From: JBBRWO01 sp038249135
GTDB lineage: Bacteria; Actinomycetota; Coriobacteriia; Anaerosomatales; JAAXUF01
NCBI GenBank assembly: GCA_038249135.1
Contig: JBBRWO010000003.1
Coordinates: 1-64,000 of the forward strand
Length of the DNA stretch: 64,000 bases
Direction: 5' to 3'
Positions 9,161 through 17,771 of this stretch are shown here, piece after piece. Every line of letters begins with the position of its first letter. The first letter of the stretch is position 1. A model generated the notes under the pieces. That model was given only the letters and a program-made list of their open reading frames with translations, was not told where the DNA came from and did no database searches. The translations under genes were made by a program, and so were the position numbers.

Positions 9161-9382
9161 TCAGGCGAGCTGCTCGGCGTCGTACCCTACGCTTCGAATG
9201 GCATCTATGATCTGCTCGACAGTGATGACGTCGTCGTCAAAGCGCACAACGGTGTCGCCGGTCGCGTGATCGGTTCGAACGTCGGCCACTCCTTCGAGCT
9301 CGCCAACCGTAAGGTCCACCAGCATCGAGCACGAAGTGCAGTGCAGCCCTGAGGTCACGAGATTCGCGGTCACTTCACTCAT
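9161..9382 (-). CDS. HMA-domain metallochaperone-like protein
   Basis: 73 residues forming one heavy-metal-associated domain. The metal-binding loop is GLHCTSC near residue 16, and the rest follows the beta-alpha-beta-beta-alpha-beta HMA pattern, ending in SVGYDAEQL. Such proteins bind Cu(I) or other soft metals and hand them to ATPases or regulators. I prefer the ATG at 9382, 9 nt from GAGGGAG. The ATG at 9391 directly abuts that site and would be poorly initiated. The start overlaps the end of the zinc-ribbon gene, and ccdA follows downstream. Confidence 0.85.
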   Translation of the reverse strand: MSEVTANLVTSGLHCTSCSMLVDLTVGELEGVADVRTDHATGDTVVRFDDDVITVEQIIDAIRSVGYDAEQLA

Positions 9383-9710
9383 CAGGTGCATCTCCCTCGG
9401 ATTTGATGTTCCCGCAGTACGGGCACATGCGCCAATCCTGCATCATCGCGGCGTCGCAGGAACCACACCGTACCATCACGGGCGCCGAGCGGTCTTCATG
9501 ATTACGGTGAGATGACAACAGCGCCCAGCTCAACAGCACTACCAGGCCGGTCGCGATGGCGGGTATAACCCAGCCCAGACCAGCGCCTTGTGGGAGTGCG
9601 TAACGGTCAGCGTCGGCGAAAAGGGTAAGCCCCAAGGCCAGCAAGACACCCGTCACAACGAGACCCGAGAGAAGGCCTGCTAGTGCGCGTGTCGCCGGAC
9701 GAGATGTCAC
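9375..9710 (-). CDS. Small membrane protein with C-terminal zinc ribbon
   Basis: 111 residues, function unknown. Two hydrophobic helices (about 8-32 and 43-66) precede a cytoplasmic-type zinc ribbon with two CxxC knuckles, CGSC and CPYC, spaced 12 residues apart. I chose the GTG at 9710 because AGGGAG lies 7 nt upstream and the first helix follows at once. A longer ORF starts at 9794 but its ribosome site touches the start codon and the extra 28 residues look random. It sits between the ntrC-like gene and the HMA protein, with which it overlaps by 8 nt. Confidence 0.65.
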   Translation of the reverse strand: MTSRPATRALAGLLSGLVVTGVLLALGLTLFADADRYALPQGAGLGWVIPAIATGLVVLLSWALLSSHRNHEDRSAPVMVRCGSCDAAMMQDWRMCPYCGNIKSEGDAPDE

Positions 9711-9804
9711 TCGGAAGCTCCCTGGCAGAGGGCATGGACGTAACCGCCGAGGTGCAATCGGTGTGCCAACATCCGCAGAGCGCGCCAGACGCATCTCCGA
9801 GAGG

Positions 9805-11154
9805 TCAGAGTCCTAGCCGCTGCATGCGCGCTTCAAGCGTCTTGGCGGTGAGCCCCAGAAGCTTCGCTGCCTTGGGAACAACGCTCCCCGCGCGGTCAAG
9901 CGCCTGCCTCACCAAGTCAAGCTCGACCTCCTCGAGGTCGACCCCGTCTTCCGGTAGCGTGAATCCGCTGGTCGCACGGTCGAACCCACCCAGTCCGGCA
10001 CGCACCTCGCCCGGAAGATCGGAAAGCTCTATCTCATCGCCGTGCGACAGAATGATGATGCGCTCGATGGTGTTCTCAAGCTCTCGAATGTTCCCTGGCC
10101 ACTGATAGCGAGCAAGCGCCTCCATGGCCGCGGGCGAAATCCGCTTGGCGCCTGCCTTGAACTTCTCGAGGAAGTGGGCGACGAGAAGCGGAATGTCCCC
10201 GCTGCGGTGACGCAACGGCGGCAGCGTCACCGGAACCACGTTGAGGCGATAGAAGAGATCCTCTCGGAAGGCTCCGTCAGCGATCAGTTGCTGGAGGTCC
10301 TGGTTCGTGGCGGCGACCACCCGAACGTCGACATCGATACTGCGGGTTCCGCCGAGACGCTCGAAACTGCGCTCCTGCAAGACTCGAAGCAGCTTGACCT
10401 GCGTCGCCGACGAGATGTCGCCGATCTCATCGAGGAACAACGTGCCCCCGTTCGCGAGTTCGAACCGCCCGGGCTTCGCTGTGACCGCTCCGGTGAACGC
10501 GCCCTTCTCGAACCCGAAGAGCTCGCTCTCCAGCAGAGTCTCAGGCAGCGCACCCGCGCTCACGGACACAAACGGCTTGTTGGCCCGATCAGAAAGGTTG
10601 TGGAGAGCGCGCGCGATGAGCTCCTTGCCCGTACCTGACTCGCCGTAGATCATGACCGTGGCCAGCGTCGGTGCCACCTTCTGCACCGTCTCGAGCACCG
10701 CCATCATGCCGGCGTCTGATGCCACGATTCCTTCGACGTCGTACTCACGGTCCAACTCGCTTCTCAGGCGAACCACCTCAGCGGCGAGTCCCGAGTACGT
10801 GAGCGCCTTATCGATGGCGAGCTTGAGCTCTTCGAGGTCGAATGGCTTGGTCAGGTACTCGCTCGCGCCGGCCTTCATCGCCTCGACGGCCGTCGCCACA
10901 TTGCCGTGCGCAGTCAGCATGATGATCGGGAACTGAAGGCCTTTACTCCGAACGGTACGAAGCACCTCCATGCCGTCTTTGCCCGGCATCCGGTGGTCGA
11001 GCACCATGACATCGGGCTCCTGGTCCGAGATGATCGAGAGCGCCTCAACGCCGTCGGACGCCTCGAGGACCTCGTAGCCATCGCCCGAGAGCGCCTGGCC
11101 GAGAACCCATCTCATGTTCTTCTCGTCATCAACAATGAGCACGCGCTTGCCCAT
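9805..11154 (-). CDS. NtrC-family sigma-54-dependent response regulator
   Basis: 449 residues. The receiver domain (1-120) has acidic pocket D9/D10, phospho-acceptor D53 and K103. The AAA+ domain (about 140-380) has Walker A GESGTGKE (171-178), the sigma-54 contact loop GAFTGA (218-223) and Walker B GGTLFLDEIGD (236-246). A Fis-type helix-turn-helix ends the protein (SVVPKAAKLLGLTAKTLEARM). It is a complete enhancer-binding activator for sigma-54 RNA polymerase. It follows the histidine kinase gene by 11 nt, and rpoN is immediately upstream of that kinase, so regulator, kinase and sigma factor form one operon. The target genes are not evident here. Confidence 0.93.
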   Translation of the reverse strand: MGKRVLIVDDEKNMRWVLGQALSGDGYEVLEASDGVEALSIISDQEPDVMVLDHRMPGKDGMEVLRTVRSKGLQFPIIMLTAHGNVATAVEAMKAGASEYLTKPFDLEELKLAIDKALTYSGLAAEVVRLRSELDREYDVEGIVASDAGMMAVLETVQKVAPTLATVMIYGESGTGKELIARALHNLSDRANKPFVSVSAGALPETLLESELFGFEKGAFTGAVTAKPGRFELANGGTLFLDEIGDISSATQVKLLRVLQERSFERLGGTRSIDVDVRVVAATNQDLQQLIADGAFREDLFYRLNVVPVTLPPLRHRSGDIPLLVAHFLEKFKAGAKRISPAAMEALARYQWPGNIRELENTIERIIILSHGDEIELSDLPGEVRAGLGGFDRATSGFTLPEDGVDLEEVELDLVRQALDRAGSVVPKAAKLLGLTAKTLEARMQRLGL

Positions 11155-11165
11155 GTGGGTCCCCT

Positions 11166-12701
11166 TTACTCGTCCAGTGCCGCCGGCAAGGTCACGTTGA
11201 ATACCGTGCCATCCGGAGAACTCTCTACTTCGATTCTACCTTCGTGCTCGTCAATGATCCTGTGAACTATCGTCAGGCCAAGTCCGGTGCCTTCGGCCCG
11301 CTTGGTGGAGAACGGGTCGAACACCTTAGGTAGATCCTCCGGCGCGATTCCCGGGCCACTGTCGGCTACCGACACTTGTACGTACTCACCGCTCGCGCGA
11401 GTGGCGATGATAATGGTTCCGCCGTCGTCACCCATCGCTTGCACGGCGTTGGTGACCAGATTCAGAAACACTTGCTTGAGCTGATCGGGGTCGCCATCAA
11501 CGAGCGGGAGGTCGTCGGCGAGCCGTTGCTCGATTCGGACGTCGGACTGACGCGCGAACCGAGTAGTGAAGAGTACTACGTCCTGCAAAAGCTCGTTGAG
11601 GTCAGCACGGACCAGCGTGGGTTTGCTGGGTCGGCCGAAGTCCAACAACGCCTTGATGACCTTGTCCAGTCGATCGATCTCTTGCTTGATGACCTCTGCC
11701 GCGTCGTGAATGCGCGCCGCGTCGCATTGCGCATCCTCGAGCAGTTGTACGCTGGCTCTGATGACCCCAAGCGGGTTGCGGACCTCGTGCGCAACGCCGG
11801 CGGTCAACTCGCCCATGGCAGCAAGACGGTCCGCCCGAATGAGCTGATCGGTCAACGCCTTTATGTCTGAGACGTCTTCGAGTGTCACGACAGCCCCAAG
11901 CACTGTGCCACCGACGGCACGCATCCGCGACGTCGAAGATTGCACGTGAACCTCACGTCCTGAAGACGTGGTCAGCGTTCCCTCGCGTAGCGCCAGAGGT
12001 AGCCGACCCGCCAAGACCTTGTCGACATCGCCGGAAATTCCACCGTCTTCGCGAAACAGGAGCGAGATCGGCCGAGGGACCATCTCGAACTCGGACATGC
12101 CGAGCATCCGCTCCGCAGCAGGGTTGGCCGTGGTCACAGAACCATCCGGGCCCACCGTAAGCACCCCCGAGGTAATCGATCTGAGAATCGACTGGGTGTA
12201 ATCCTGGATGTTGATGAGCTGGATCGCCCGCTCTTCGAGCTTCTTGTACGCCTCCTCGAGCTGCAAAGAGAGCTGACGCAAGTCGCGCGTCTTGTTCTCC
12301 TCTGTGTCGCGAAGCGCACCGAACAGCACGCCCACCGCGATAAACGATGCAACCTCCAGGACGCTGGCAAAGCCGGTGCTCATCGGAAGACCCAGGGTGG
12401 TTCGAGAATGGATCGCAAACGGCAGCGAGGCGGCAAGCGCGACGGCGAAGCCACCCCGACGACCGAAAACGTACGCCGCGTAGATGATAGGAACGTAGTA
12501 GAGCCGCTGGTACAGGAGGTGCATCTGCGCACTTCCAACCCCTGACCCGGCCAGAAGGTGCAGTGCCGAGACTCCGATCAGCATCACGACGATGATCAGC
12601 GTCGCACGAACCTCGCGCGCCCTCTGCGCGTCGGCCATGGCGGGTGCGCCTTCGGTCGCGAGCTGCGGTCGCTTCGGCAGCCCGGCGCGCTCCCCTGTCA
12701 T
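11166..12701 (-). CDS. Membrane-bound NtrB-like sensor histidine kinase
   Basis: 511 residues. About four transmembrane helices occupy residues 30-135, followed by a coiled-coil linker. A PAS domain (about 165-270), a HisKA dimerisation region (GELTAGVAHEVRNPLG, catalytic His) and a HATPase domain (G-rich GPGIAPEDLPKVFDPF and GTGLGL) follow. Classical NtrB is soluble, so the membrane sensor suggests a signal other than 2-oxoglutarate/PII. The ATG at 12701 overlaps the rpoN stop (ATGA) and has GAGG 8 nt upstream; a TTG at 12719 is less likely. It is the cognate kinase for the downstream NtrC-like regulator. Confidence 0.9.
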   Translation of the reverse strand: MTGERAGLPKRPQLATEGAPAMADAQRAREVRATLIIVVMLIGVSALHLLAGSGVGSAQMHLLYQRLYYVPIIYAAYVFGRRGGFAVALAASLPFAIHSRTTLGLPMSTGFASVLEVASFIAVGVLFGALRDTEENKTRDLRQLSLQLEEAYKKLEERAIQLINIQDYTQSILRSITSGVLTVGPDGSVTTANPAAERMLGMSEFEMVPRPISLLFREDGGISGDVDKVLAGRLPLALREGTLTTSSGREVHVQSSTSRMRAVGGTVLGAVVTLEDVSDIKALTDQLIRADRLAAMGELTAGVAHEVRNPLGVIRASVQLLEDAQCDAARIHDAAEVIKQEIDRLDKVIKALLDFGRPSKPTLVRADLNELLQDVVLFTTRFARQSDVRIEQRLADDLPLVDGDPDQLKQVFLNLVTNAVQAMGDDGGTIIIATRASGEYVQVSVADSGPGIAPEDLPKVFDPFSTKRAEGTGLGLTIVHRIIDEHEGRIEVESSPDGTVFNVTLPAALDE

Positions 12702-14098
12702 CTGCGGCGCCTCGCCCAAGACGGCTCGATGTGCAGTTCCTCGCGATACTTCGCTACCGTACGCCGCGCCACGGTAACGCCCTCGTCGGACAGCATCTCA
12801 GCGAGTCGCTGATCCGAGAGCGGCTTGGCGACATCTTCCGCCAGCACGAGTTCGCGCAACCGCTGCTTGATACTGGTGGCGGCCACGTCCATGCCACTCG
12901 TCGTCCGGTATCCGCCGCTGAAGAAGTGCTTGAGCTCGAAGAGGCCATAGGGCGTGGCCATGTATTTGCCGGTTACCCCGCGGGAGACGGTCGACAGGTG
13001 TACGCCGATCTCCACGGCGACGTCCTCGAGTCGCAGCGGACGCAACAGCCCGTGCCCGTCCTCGAAGAACTCGAACTGCACCTCGAGGATGATCTGCGTG
13101 ATCCGCGTGACCGTGTCCTTGCGCCGATCGACGTTCTTGATGAAACTCTCCGCCGAGCGGATCTTGTCCTTCAGGTACTTGCGTGTCTCGTCATCTGCCG
13201 AGGAACCGCTGCGCAGCATCGACCGATACCGCGGGGACACGCGCAACGTGGGAATCGCTTCGTTGTTCGAGGTGATGACCCACTCATCGTCGAAGCGACG
13301 AATCGTCACGTCCGGCACGATGTAGCCCGGCGAAGGTCCGGGAGAAAACGCTCCGGCCGGTCTGGGGTTGAGGACTTTGAGAATCTCAACCAGTCGCCGG
13401 ACCTCGGCCTCATCGACCTTCAGCGCTCGCGCGACCTTGCGATAGTGGTTGGCGGCAACATCATCGAGATGCTCGCGCACGATGACGAGCAGCAACGGCT
13501 CCTCGATGTCGAGTGACTCGAGCTGAAGACGCAACGCTTCTGCGAGGTCGCGCGCGCCAACCCCCGGCGGATCGAGTTGCTGAACCGCGCGAAGTCCCTC
13601 CTCGGCCTCGGCGAGGGTAACGTCAACGAGTTTCGCGACTTCCTCGAGCGAGCCGACAAAAAATCCGTCCTTGTCGAGCGACCCGACCACGGCCTTCGCC
13701 GCATTCTCGACATCCTCGGTGACGTCAAGCAAGGAAAGCTGCTCGAGCAGATAGTCGTCGAACGACTGAACGCCGCCGACAAAGTCCTCAGTGTTGGTCT
13801 GCTCGGCGTTAGGGTCGCGGGGCGCACTCTGGTCGGTGGTGTCGAGATCCTCATACATCTCGAGCCACTCGTCCCACGAACGCTCGTCGACCGGCTCCTC
13901 AGGAGCCTCTTCACCCTCAGCGGGCTCACTGTCGGTCTCGTCAACCTCGAGGACCGGGTTCTCGAGCATCTCGACTTCGATCATCTGCTGAAGCTCTGTA
14001 ACGGGCATGGCGAGTATGGCCAGTCCCTGATACACCTGCGGGGACAGCGTCACTTTCTGGCGAAGGTCTGATCGCTGCGAGAGTTCCAAAGTACTCAC
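12698..14098 (-). CDS. rpoN: RNA polymerase sigma-54 factor
   Basis: 466 residues. Region I at the N terminus is Leu/Gln-rich (QKVTLSPQVYQGLAILAMPVTELQQMI cannot be shown in full; key part LSPQVYQGLAIL). An acidic region II follows (about 45-110), then the core-binding and DNA-binding region III. The C terminus carries the RpoN box ARRTVAKYRE (about 444-453), which reads the -24 element. The start is GTG at 14098; a TTG at 14089 preceded by GGGGTGAG is an alternative. Sigma-54 is rare in actinobacterial-type genomes, and here it is encoded with its own activator and kinase. Confidence 0.93.
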   Translation of the reverse strand: MSTLELSQRSDLRQKVTLSPQVYQGLAILAMPVTELQQMIEVEMLENPVLEVDETDSEPAEGEEAPEEPVDERSWDEWLEMYEDLDTTDQSAPRDPNAEQTNTEDFVGGVQSFDDYLLEQLSLLDVTEDVENAAKAVVGSLDKDGFFVGSLEEVAKLVDVTLAEAEEGLRAVQQLDPPGVGARDLAEALRLQLESLDIEEPLLLVIVREHLDDVAANHYRKVARALKVDEAEVRRLVEILKVLNPRPAGAFSPGPSPGYIVPDVTIRRFDDEWVITSNNEAIPTLRVSPRYRSMLRSGSSADDETRKYLKDKIRSAESFIKNVDRRKDTVTRITQIILEVQFEFFEDGHGLLRPLRLEDVAVEIGVHLSTVSRGVTGKYMATPYGLFELKHFFSGGYRTTSGMDVAATSIKQRLRELVLAEDVAKPLSDQRLAEMLSDEGVTVARRTVAKYREELHIEPSWARRRR

Positions 14099-14143
14099 CC
14101 CCGGTGAGTAGGCCGCTCAATGGCGTCGGCGGAGCTTGCAAAA

Positions 14144-14152
14144 AGTATACCA
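14144..14152 (-). promoter_or_regulatory. Extended -10 promoter for rpoN operon
   Basis: On the minus strand TGG-TATACT (14152 to 14144) is an extended -10 element about 45 nt before the rpoN start. No good -35 is seen, as expected for the extended -10 class. A short G/C-rich hairpin just upstream (around 14165-14183) may end transcription from the DMT transporter gene. Confidence 0.5.
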
Positions 14153-14201
14153 CCGTGAGCTTTCCCCTGGCCGCGAGGGGCTGCGAGGATTGTGTGTGGA
14201 A

Positions 14202-15188
14202 TCACTCCTGTGGCGGCAGGATGGGCACCGGCTGCCGCTCGGGCAGCTGGACCACCGCGATCGCTGCGATGACGAGTGCTCCGCCCAGGATCTGTACCGG
14301 GCTCAGCGCCGTGCCGAACAGGAAGTACGCGCCGATAGCCGCCAGCACCGGCTCAACGGTCGACGTCACCGTCGCGTTGGTGGGCGCGATGTGGCGCAAC
14401 GCGGTCAGGAAGGCCGCGAAGGGAACAATCGTGCTCACCACGGCGATGAACAGAACAGCAACGGCCGTCTTCACATCCAGAAGGAGCGAGAGAACCGGCT
14501 TCACACCAAGCACCGCGAACCAGAACACACTCGCGAACGCGAGCCCCCAGACCAGTGTCGTATACGGCGGATAACGGCGAGCCGCGACCGAACCCATCAG
14601 GGAGTATGCCGCGAAGAACACCGCCGAAAGCAGTCCCCAGAGCACTCCCGTGGGCGGGATGGAGAGACCGTCGCCGCCTATGGCGCCGACCACCAACGCA
14701 CACCCGAGAACCGACAGCGCGACGCCGACAGGTAGTGCCCATGTCAGCTTGTGTCGCAGGAAGAGCACACTGAACGCGAGCACCAGTACCGGGGCGAGAT
14801 ATTCAAGCAGAATCGCGGTCGCGGGATCGTGTGTGATCGAGATGGTCTTGAAGTACGTGTAGTGGACCATGGCCAATCCGGCAACTCCGAACACCGCGAA
14901 GAACGGCACTTCGCGCAGTTCTATTCGCAAGTCGCGACGGCGAAAGACAGCCAAGTACGCCGCCAGCAGTACAAACGCGCTGAATGCGCGGGCGCCGGAC
15001 AGCACGGTCGGCTCGACCACCATGCCGAGCGGGGCGACCAGCCACGCATTCGTGGCAAGCGACGGCGTAGTGAACAGCCAATCAGCTGTCAAACCTCCGG
15101 TCGCCCAGCAGGCAGCCGCCAGCAAAGCCAACAGATACCCCCGGAGCGCCGACTGTTTGAGAGGGCCCGCCTTACGCGCCTGAGCCAC
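14202..15188 (-). CDS. EamA/DMT-superfamily transporter
   Basis: 328 residues with ten predicted transmembrane helices arranged as two EamA repeats, which characterises 10-TM drug/metabolite transporters. The second repeat contains the conserved stretch GSVAARRYPPYTTLVW and a late VEPVLAAIGAYFLFG helix. The substrate cannot be inferred. I chose the GTG at 15188 because GAGGAG lies 5 nt upstream; the longer ORF has a basic, non-homologous leader. It overlaps the end of the CDF exporter gene by 17 nt, so the two are co-transcribed from the CsoR-controlled region. Confidence 0.85.
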   Translation of the reverse strand: MAQARKAGPLKQSALRGYLLALLAAACWATGGLTADWLFTTPSLATNAWLVAPLGMVVEPTVLSGARAFSAFVLLAAYLAVFRRRDLRIELREVPFFAVFGVAGLAMVHYTYFKTISITHDPATAILLEYLAPVLVLAFSVLFLRHKLTWALPVGVALSVLGCALVVGAIGGDGLSIPPTGVLWGLLSAVFFAAYSLMGSVAARRYPPYTTLVWGLAFASVFWFAVLGVKPVLSLLLDVKTAVAVLFIAVVSTIVPFAAFLTALRHIAPTNATVTSTVEPVLAAIGAYFLFGTALSPVQILGGALVIAAIAVVQLPERQPVPILPPQE

Positions 15189-16116
15189 GGGACTCCTCGG
15201 CGGTCTTGGCCTTCTGATAGTCATCGTAAGGCTCGAGGTGGGCGATCACGTCGACGATCTGCTGATACTGCTCGGCAAGGGTGAGCTCCACCTCTTCTGC
15301 GATGTCGTGCCCCTCCGCGACGGTGGCCTCGGGGTCGACCTGCACGTGTAGATCCACATACACCTCGGCCTCAGAACCACGCGTTCGGATGTGATGGCAG
15401 CCCAAGACACCGGGAACCGAGATCGCGACCGCGCAGATATCGTCGGCTGGTATGCGCATGGAGTCCGAGAGGGTCGCACTGGCATGACGGAACACTCCCC
15501 ATGCGGTGTACACGATCGCGCACGTCACCAGCAAAGCGACAATCGGGTCGGCCAGGGGGAAGCCAAGCTTCACCAACACGAGGCTGACGATGACTCCGAT
15601 GCTGACGAGTGCGTCAGATCCGGTGTGGCTTGCGTCGGCGACCAGGATCGAACTGCCCAGTCTGTGACCGACCCGGCGTTCCCAGAACGTGACGCCTAGA
15701 TTGACAGCAAGCGTGCCGAGCATGACCACAAAGGACATGGCGGTGACCGTCGGGGGCTCACCGCCACTCCTGAGTCCGGCAATGGCCTCGCTGCCGATTC
15801 GATACGCAGCAAACAGGAGCATCGCACCGATGACCGCGGATGCGTAGGTCTCGTACTTGCCATGCCCGTACGGGTGGTCCTCGTCGGCAGGACGACCGGC
15901 AAAGCCCATACCGACGAGGCCAACGACATTGCTCGCTCCGTCGAACAGGGAGTGAAAACCGTCAGCCTGCATTGCGGTAGAGCCGCTGATCGTTCCCCAC
16001 ACGAGCTTAGCCAATGCGACAGCGACGTTCAGGAACAGAATTATCCAGAGAATCCGCTTGATCTCGCGGATTCTGCCCTCACCAGCCGCTGCGTTTGCTG
16101 GTCGTGTGTAGCCCAC
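15172..16116 (-). CDS. Cation diffusion facilitator (CDF) metal efflux protein
   Basis: 314 residues. The two CDF metal-site motifs are intact: D-x-x-H-x-x-x-D in TM2 (ADGFHSLFD) and again in TM5 (ADASHTGSD). The interhelix signature DHPYGHGKYE and a cytoplasmic metal-sensing domain (about 215-300, with IRTRGSEAEVYVDLHVQVDP) are present. It should export a divalent metal (Zn, Fe, Mn, Co or Cd) using the proton gradient. The GTG at 16116 is preceded by GGAGGGGG, which decides it over a longer frame extending into the promoter. It is divergent from the CsoR/CstR-like gene and shares the operator region. Confidence 0.9.
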   Translation of the reverse strand: MGYTRPANAAAGEGRIREIKRILWIILFLNVAVALAKLVWGTISGSTAMQADGFHSLFDGASNVVGLVGMGFAGRPADEDHPYGHGKYETYASAVIGAMLLFAAYRIGSEAIAGLRSGGEPPTVTAMSFVVMLGTLAVNLGVTFWERRVGHRLGSSILVADASHTGSDALVSIGVIVSLVLVKLGFPLADPIVALLVTCAIVYTAWGVFRHASATLSDSMRIPADDICAVAISVPGVLGCHHIRTRGSEAEVYVDLHVQVDPEATVAEGHDIAEEVELTLAEQYQQIVDVIAHLEPYDDYQKAKTAEESRGSGA

Positions 16117-16139
16117 GCTTCCCCCTCCGTGATACTGGC

Positions 16140-16168
16140 TTGCTGTGAATACCCCTAGGGGGTATAGT
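16140..16168 (+). promoter_or_regulatory. csoR-like promoter with operator between -35 and -10
   Basis: TTGCTG (16140-16145) and TATAGT (16163-16168) are spaced by exactly 17 nt. The spacer is almost filled by the palindrome ATACCC-N5-GGGTAT (16149-16165). The first codon of the CsoR-family gene is about 50 nt downstream. The site should give autorepression and could also affect the divergent CDF gene. A near-identical palindrome lies at the ccdA promoter. Confidence 0.75.
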
Positions 16169-16215
16169 GTCTGCGTAAGAGAGAGCATACCGTACCCGAG
16201 GGGACTGGGCTAACC

Positions 16216-16512
16216 ATGACCGAGATCAATGCGTTGATCGCCGATGAGGCCGAGCGGACAAAGATCATCAACAGGCTTCGCCGACTCGAAGGTCAGATCC
16301 GTGGGCTGCAAACGATGATCGAATCGGGCAAAGAATGCGACGCCGTACTCACGCAGGTGATGGCTGCGAAGTCGGCACTGAACCAAGTGGGACTGCACAT
16401 CATCGGCCACTCAATGAAGCGTTGTCTGATCGACGATAGCGCAGAGACCCGTGATGAGGTCATCGACCAGGCGATAGCTACCTTCCTCAAGTACTCGAAC
16501 TGCGTCAAGTAG
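16216..16512 (+). CDS. CsoR/CstR-family (DUF156) transcriptional repressor
   Basis: 98 residues, all-helical DUF156 fold: RLRRLEGQIRGLQTMIE in helix 1, CDAVLTQ starting helix 2, and GHSMKRC at the sensor turn. The two sensor cysteines C41 and C70 have the 29-residue spacing of the family. The position that is His in copper-sensing CsoR (four before the second Cys) is Ser66, with His65 next to it. That is closer to persulfide-sensing CstR than to Cu(I) CsoR. GAGGGGA lies about 11 nt before the ATG. The operator in its own promoter supports autoregulation, and the ferrochelatase-like gene follows after 9 nt. Confidence 0.88.
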   Translation: MTEINALIADEAERTKIINRLRRLEGQIRGLQTMIESGKECDAVLTQVMAAKSALNQVGLHIIGHSMKRCLIDDSAETRDEVIDQAIATFLKYSNCVK

Positions 16513-16521
16513 CCTGATTCC

Positions 16522-17760
16522 ATGCAGGAAACAACGGCCATATGGATCGCGCTCATCGTGGCGGCTTTCGCTCTCGGCGGTTGCACAGTGGCAATTCTCG
16601 TTGTTCGTCGCTCGGCCGAGCCGATCTTCGGGGCCCTCGGAATCGGTGCGCTCCTGACAGGTGGATGGGCCTTCGCGCTCATCAGCGAGTCTTACACGCG
16701 ACTCGATGCCGTGATGTACGCGCTCGCCTTAGCGCTCGCTGCTGCGATCGGCGGTTACGCGCTCGCCTCCACGCTGCTTGGAATACTCGCACGCACCGAC
16801 CCGGCACCGGTTCCCGGAGTCGAACTTGGGCCCGACACAGGCCAGGCGGCTCTCGTCATTCTCGGCGAAGATGAGCCGTCGCTTTACGATGAAGGTGCTA
16901 CAGCAACCGCGCTCGATCGGCTTTCAGATGCAGGGCTGCTGCACGCTTCTATCGCGATTCTCCCCTTCCTGTTCATGGCACAGAAGGCGCGATATCGCGC
17001 TGCGGGAGGCACGAGCCGAGCTGCCCGTCAGCTTGATTCGCTCGCTGAACATGTTGAAACTTCGCTGGCGGCCTCGGCGTTCGGTCAGATCGGGTCAGCG
17101 TCCGTTGAGGGACGTCGTGGGCTTGAGCAGGCCGTGGTCGGGGCAGCGCAGCGGGGATTCCGCCGGATAGTCGTCGCCGAGGCGGTCGTGGGGGCGTCAC
17201 TCGAGCTGGACCGTGGTAAGCGCCGCGTCGATGCGTTAAGACTCGCCGACCACGGCGTGCACGTGGCCTACACCGACGCGTTGTCGGACTCCGACCGGAT
17301 TGCCGCTCTGGTGGCGATGCGGATCGTCGATGTTTCCGGTGACGCCACCGCGACCGGGGTCGTCCTCGTGGGTGCAGCGCAGCCGGATGTTCACTCGAAA
17401 GACCGACGTGAGTTCGACGAGCAGGAATTGTCATTCCTGAGCCGTGTGAGAATGCGACTGATCGAGCGCGGACTCGCCGAGACGCACGTCCGAATCGCCT
17501 GGATCGAGTGGCGCGCACCGGACGTTACGTCAGCCGTACGACATCTCGCGGCACTGGGGTGCTTGAGAATCGTGGTCTCCCCTGCGTGCTTCCCGCTCGA
17601 CACGATCCAGTCCACGCTCGACATCGAGATCGCCGTACGACAGGCGAGATTGGACCCCTCGGTTGCCGTGGTGAAACTCAACGGCTACGCGAGTGACCCT
17701 GCATTCGCCGAGGAGCTGAGAGGTCGCGCGCTTCATGCCTTGGCCAGCGTCGGTTCCTAG
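16522..17760 (+). CDS. Membrane-anchored ferrochelatase-like (HemH superfamily) protein
   Basis: 412 residues. Three hydrophobic helices (about 5-27, 34-52, 62-88) precede a region resembling the two halves of ferrochelatase. The first half has ALVILGEDEPS, a YRAAGGTS stretch like the family YraIGG-S motif, and GFRRIVVAEAVVGASL. The second half has VVLVGAAQPD and RIVVSPACFPLDTIQSTLDIE, which aligns with the substrate-site strand. The catalytic His (AHG/AHS) is replaced by Ala, and the conserved Glu aligns with Gln. So the fold looks conserved but iron insertion is doubtful. It probably shares the repressor transcript. Assignment is by motif pattern only. Confidence 0.6.
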   Translation: MQETTAIWIALIVAAFALGGCTVAILVVRRSAEPIFGALGIGALLTGGWAFALISESYTRLDAVMYALALALAAAIGGYALASTLLGILARTDPAPVPGVELGPDTGQAALVILGEDEPSLYDEGATATALDRLSDAGLLHASIAILPFLFMAQKARYRAAGGTSRAARQLDSLAEHVETSLAASAFGQIGSASVEGRRGLEQAVVGAAQRGFRRIVVAEAVVGASLELDRGKRRVDALRLADHGVHVAYTDALSDSDRIAALVAMRIVDVSGDATATGVVLVGAAQPDVHSKDRREFDEQELSFLSRVRMRLIERGLAETHVRIAWIEWRAPDVTSAVRHLAALGCLRIVVSPACFPLDTIQSTLDIEIAVRQARLDPSVAVVKLNGYASDPAFAEELRGRALHALASVGS

Positions 17761-17771
17761 ACCCTAGCCGA

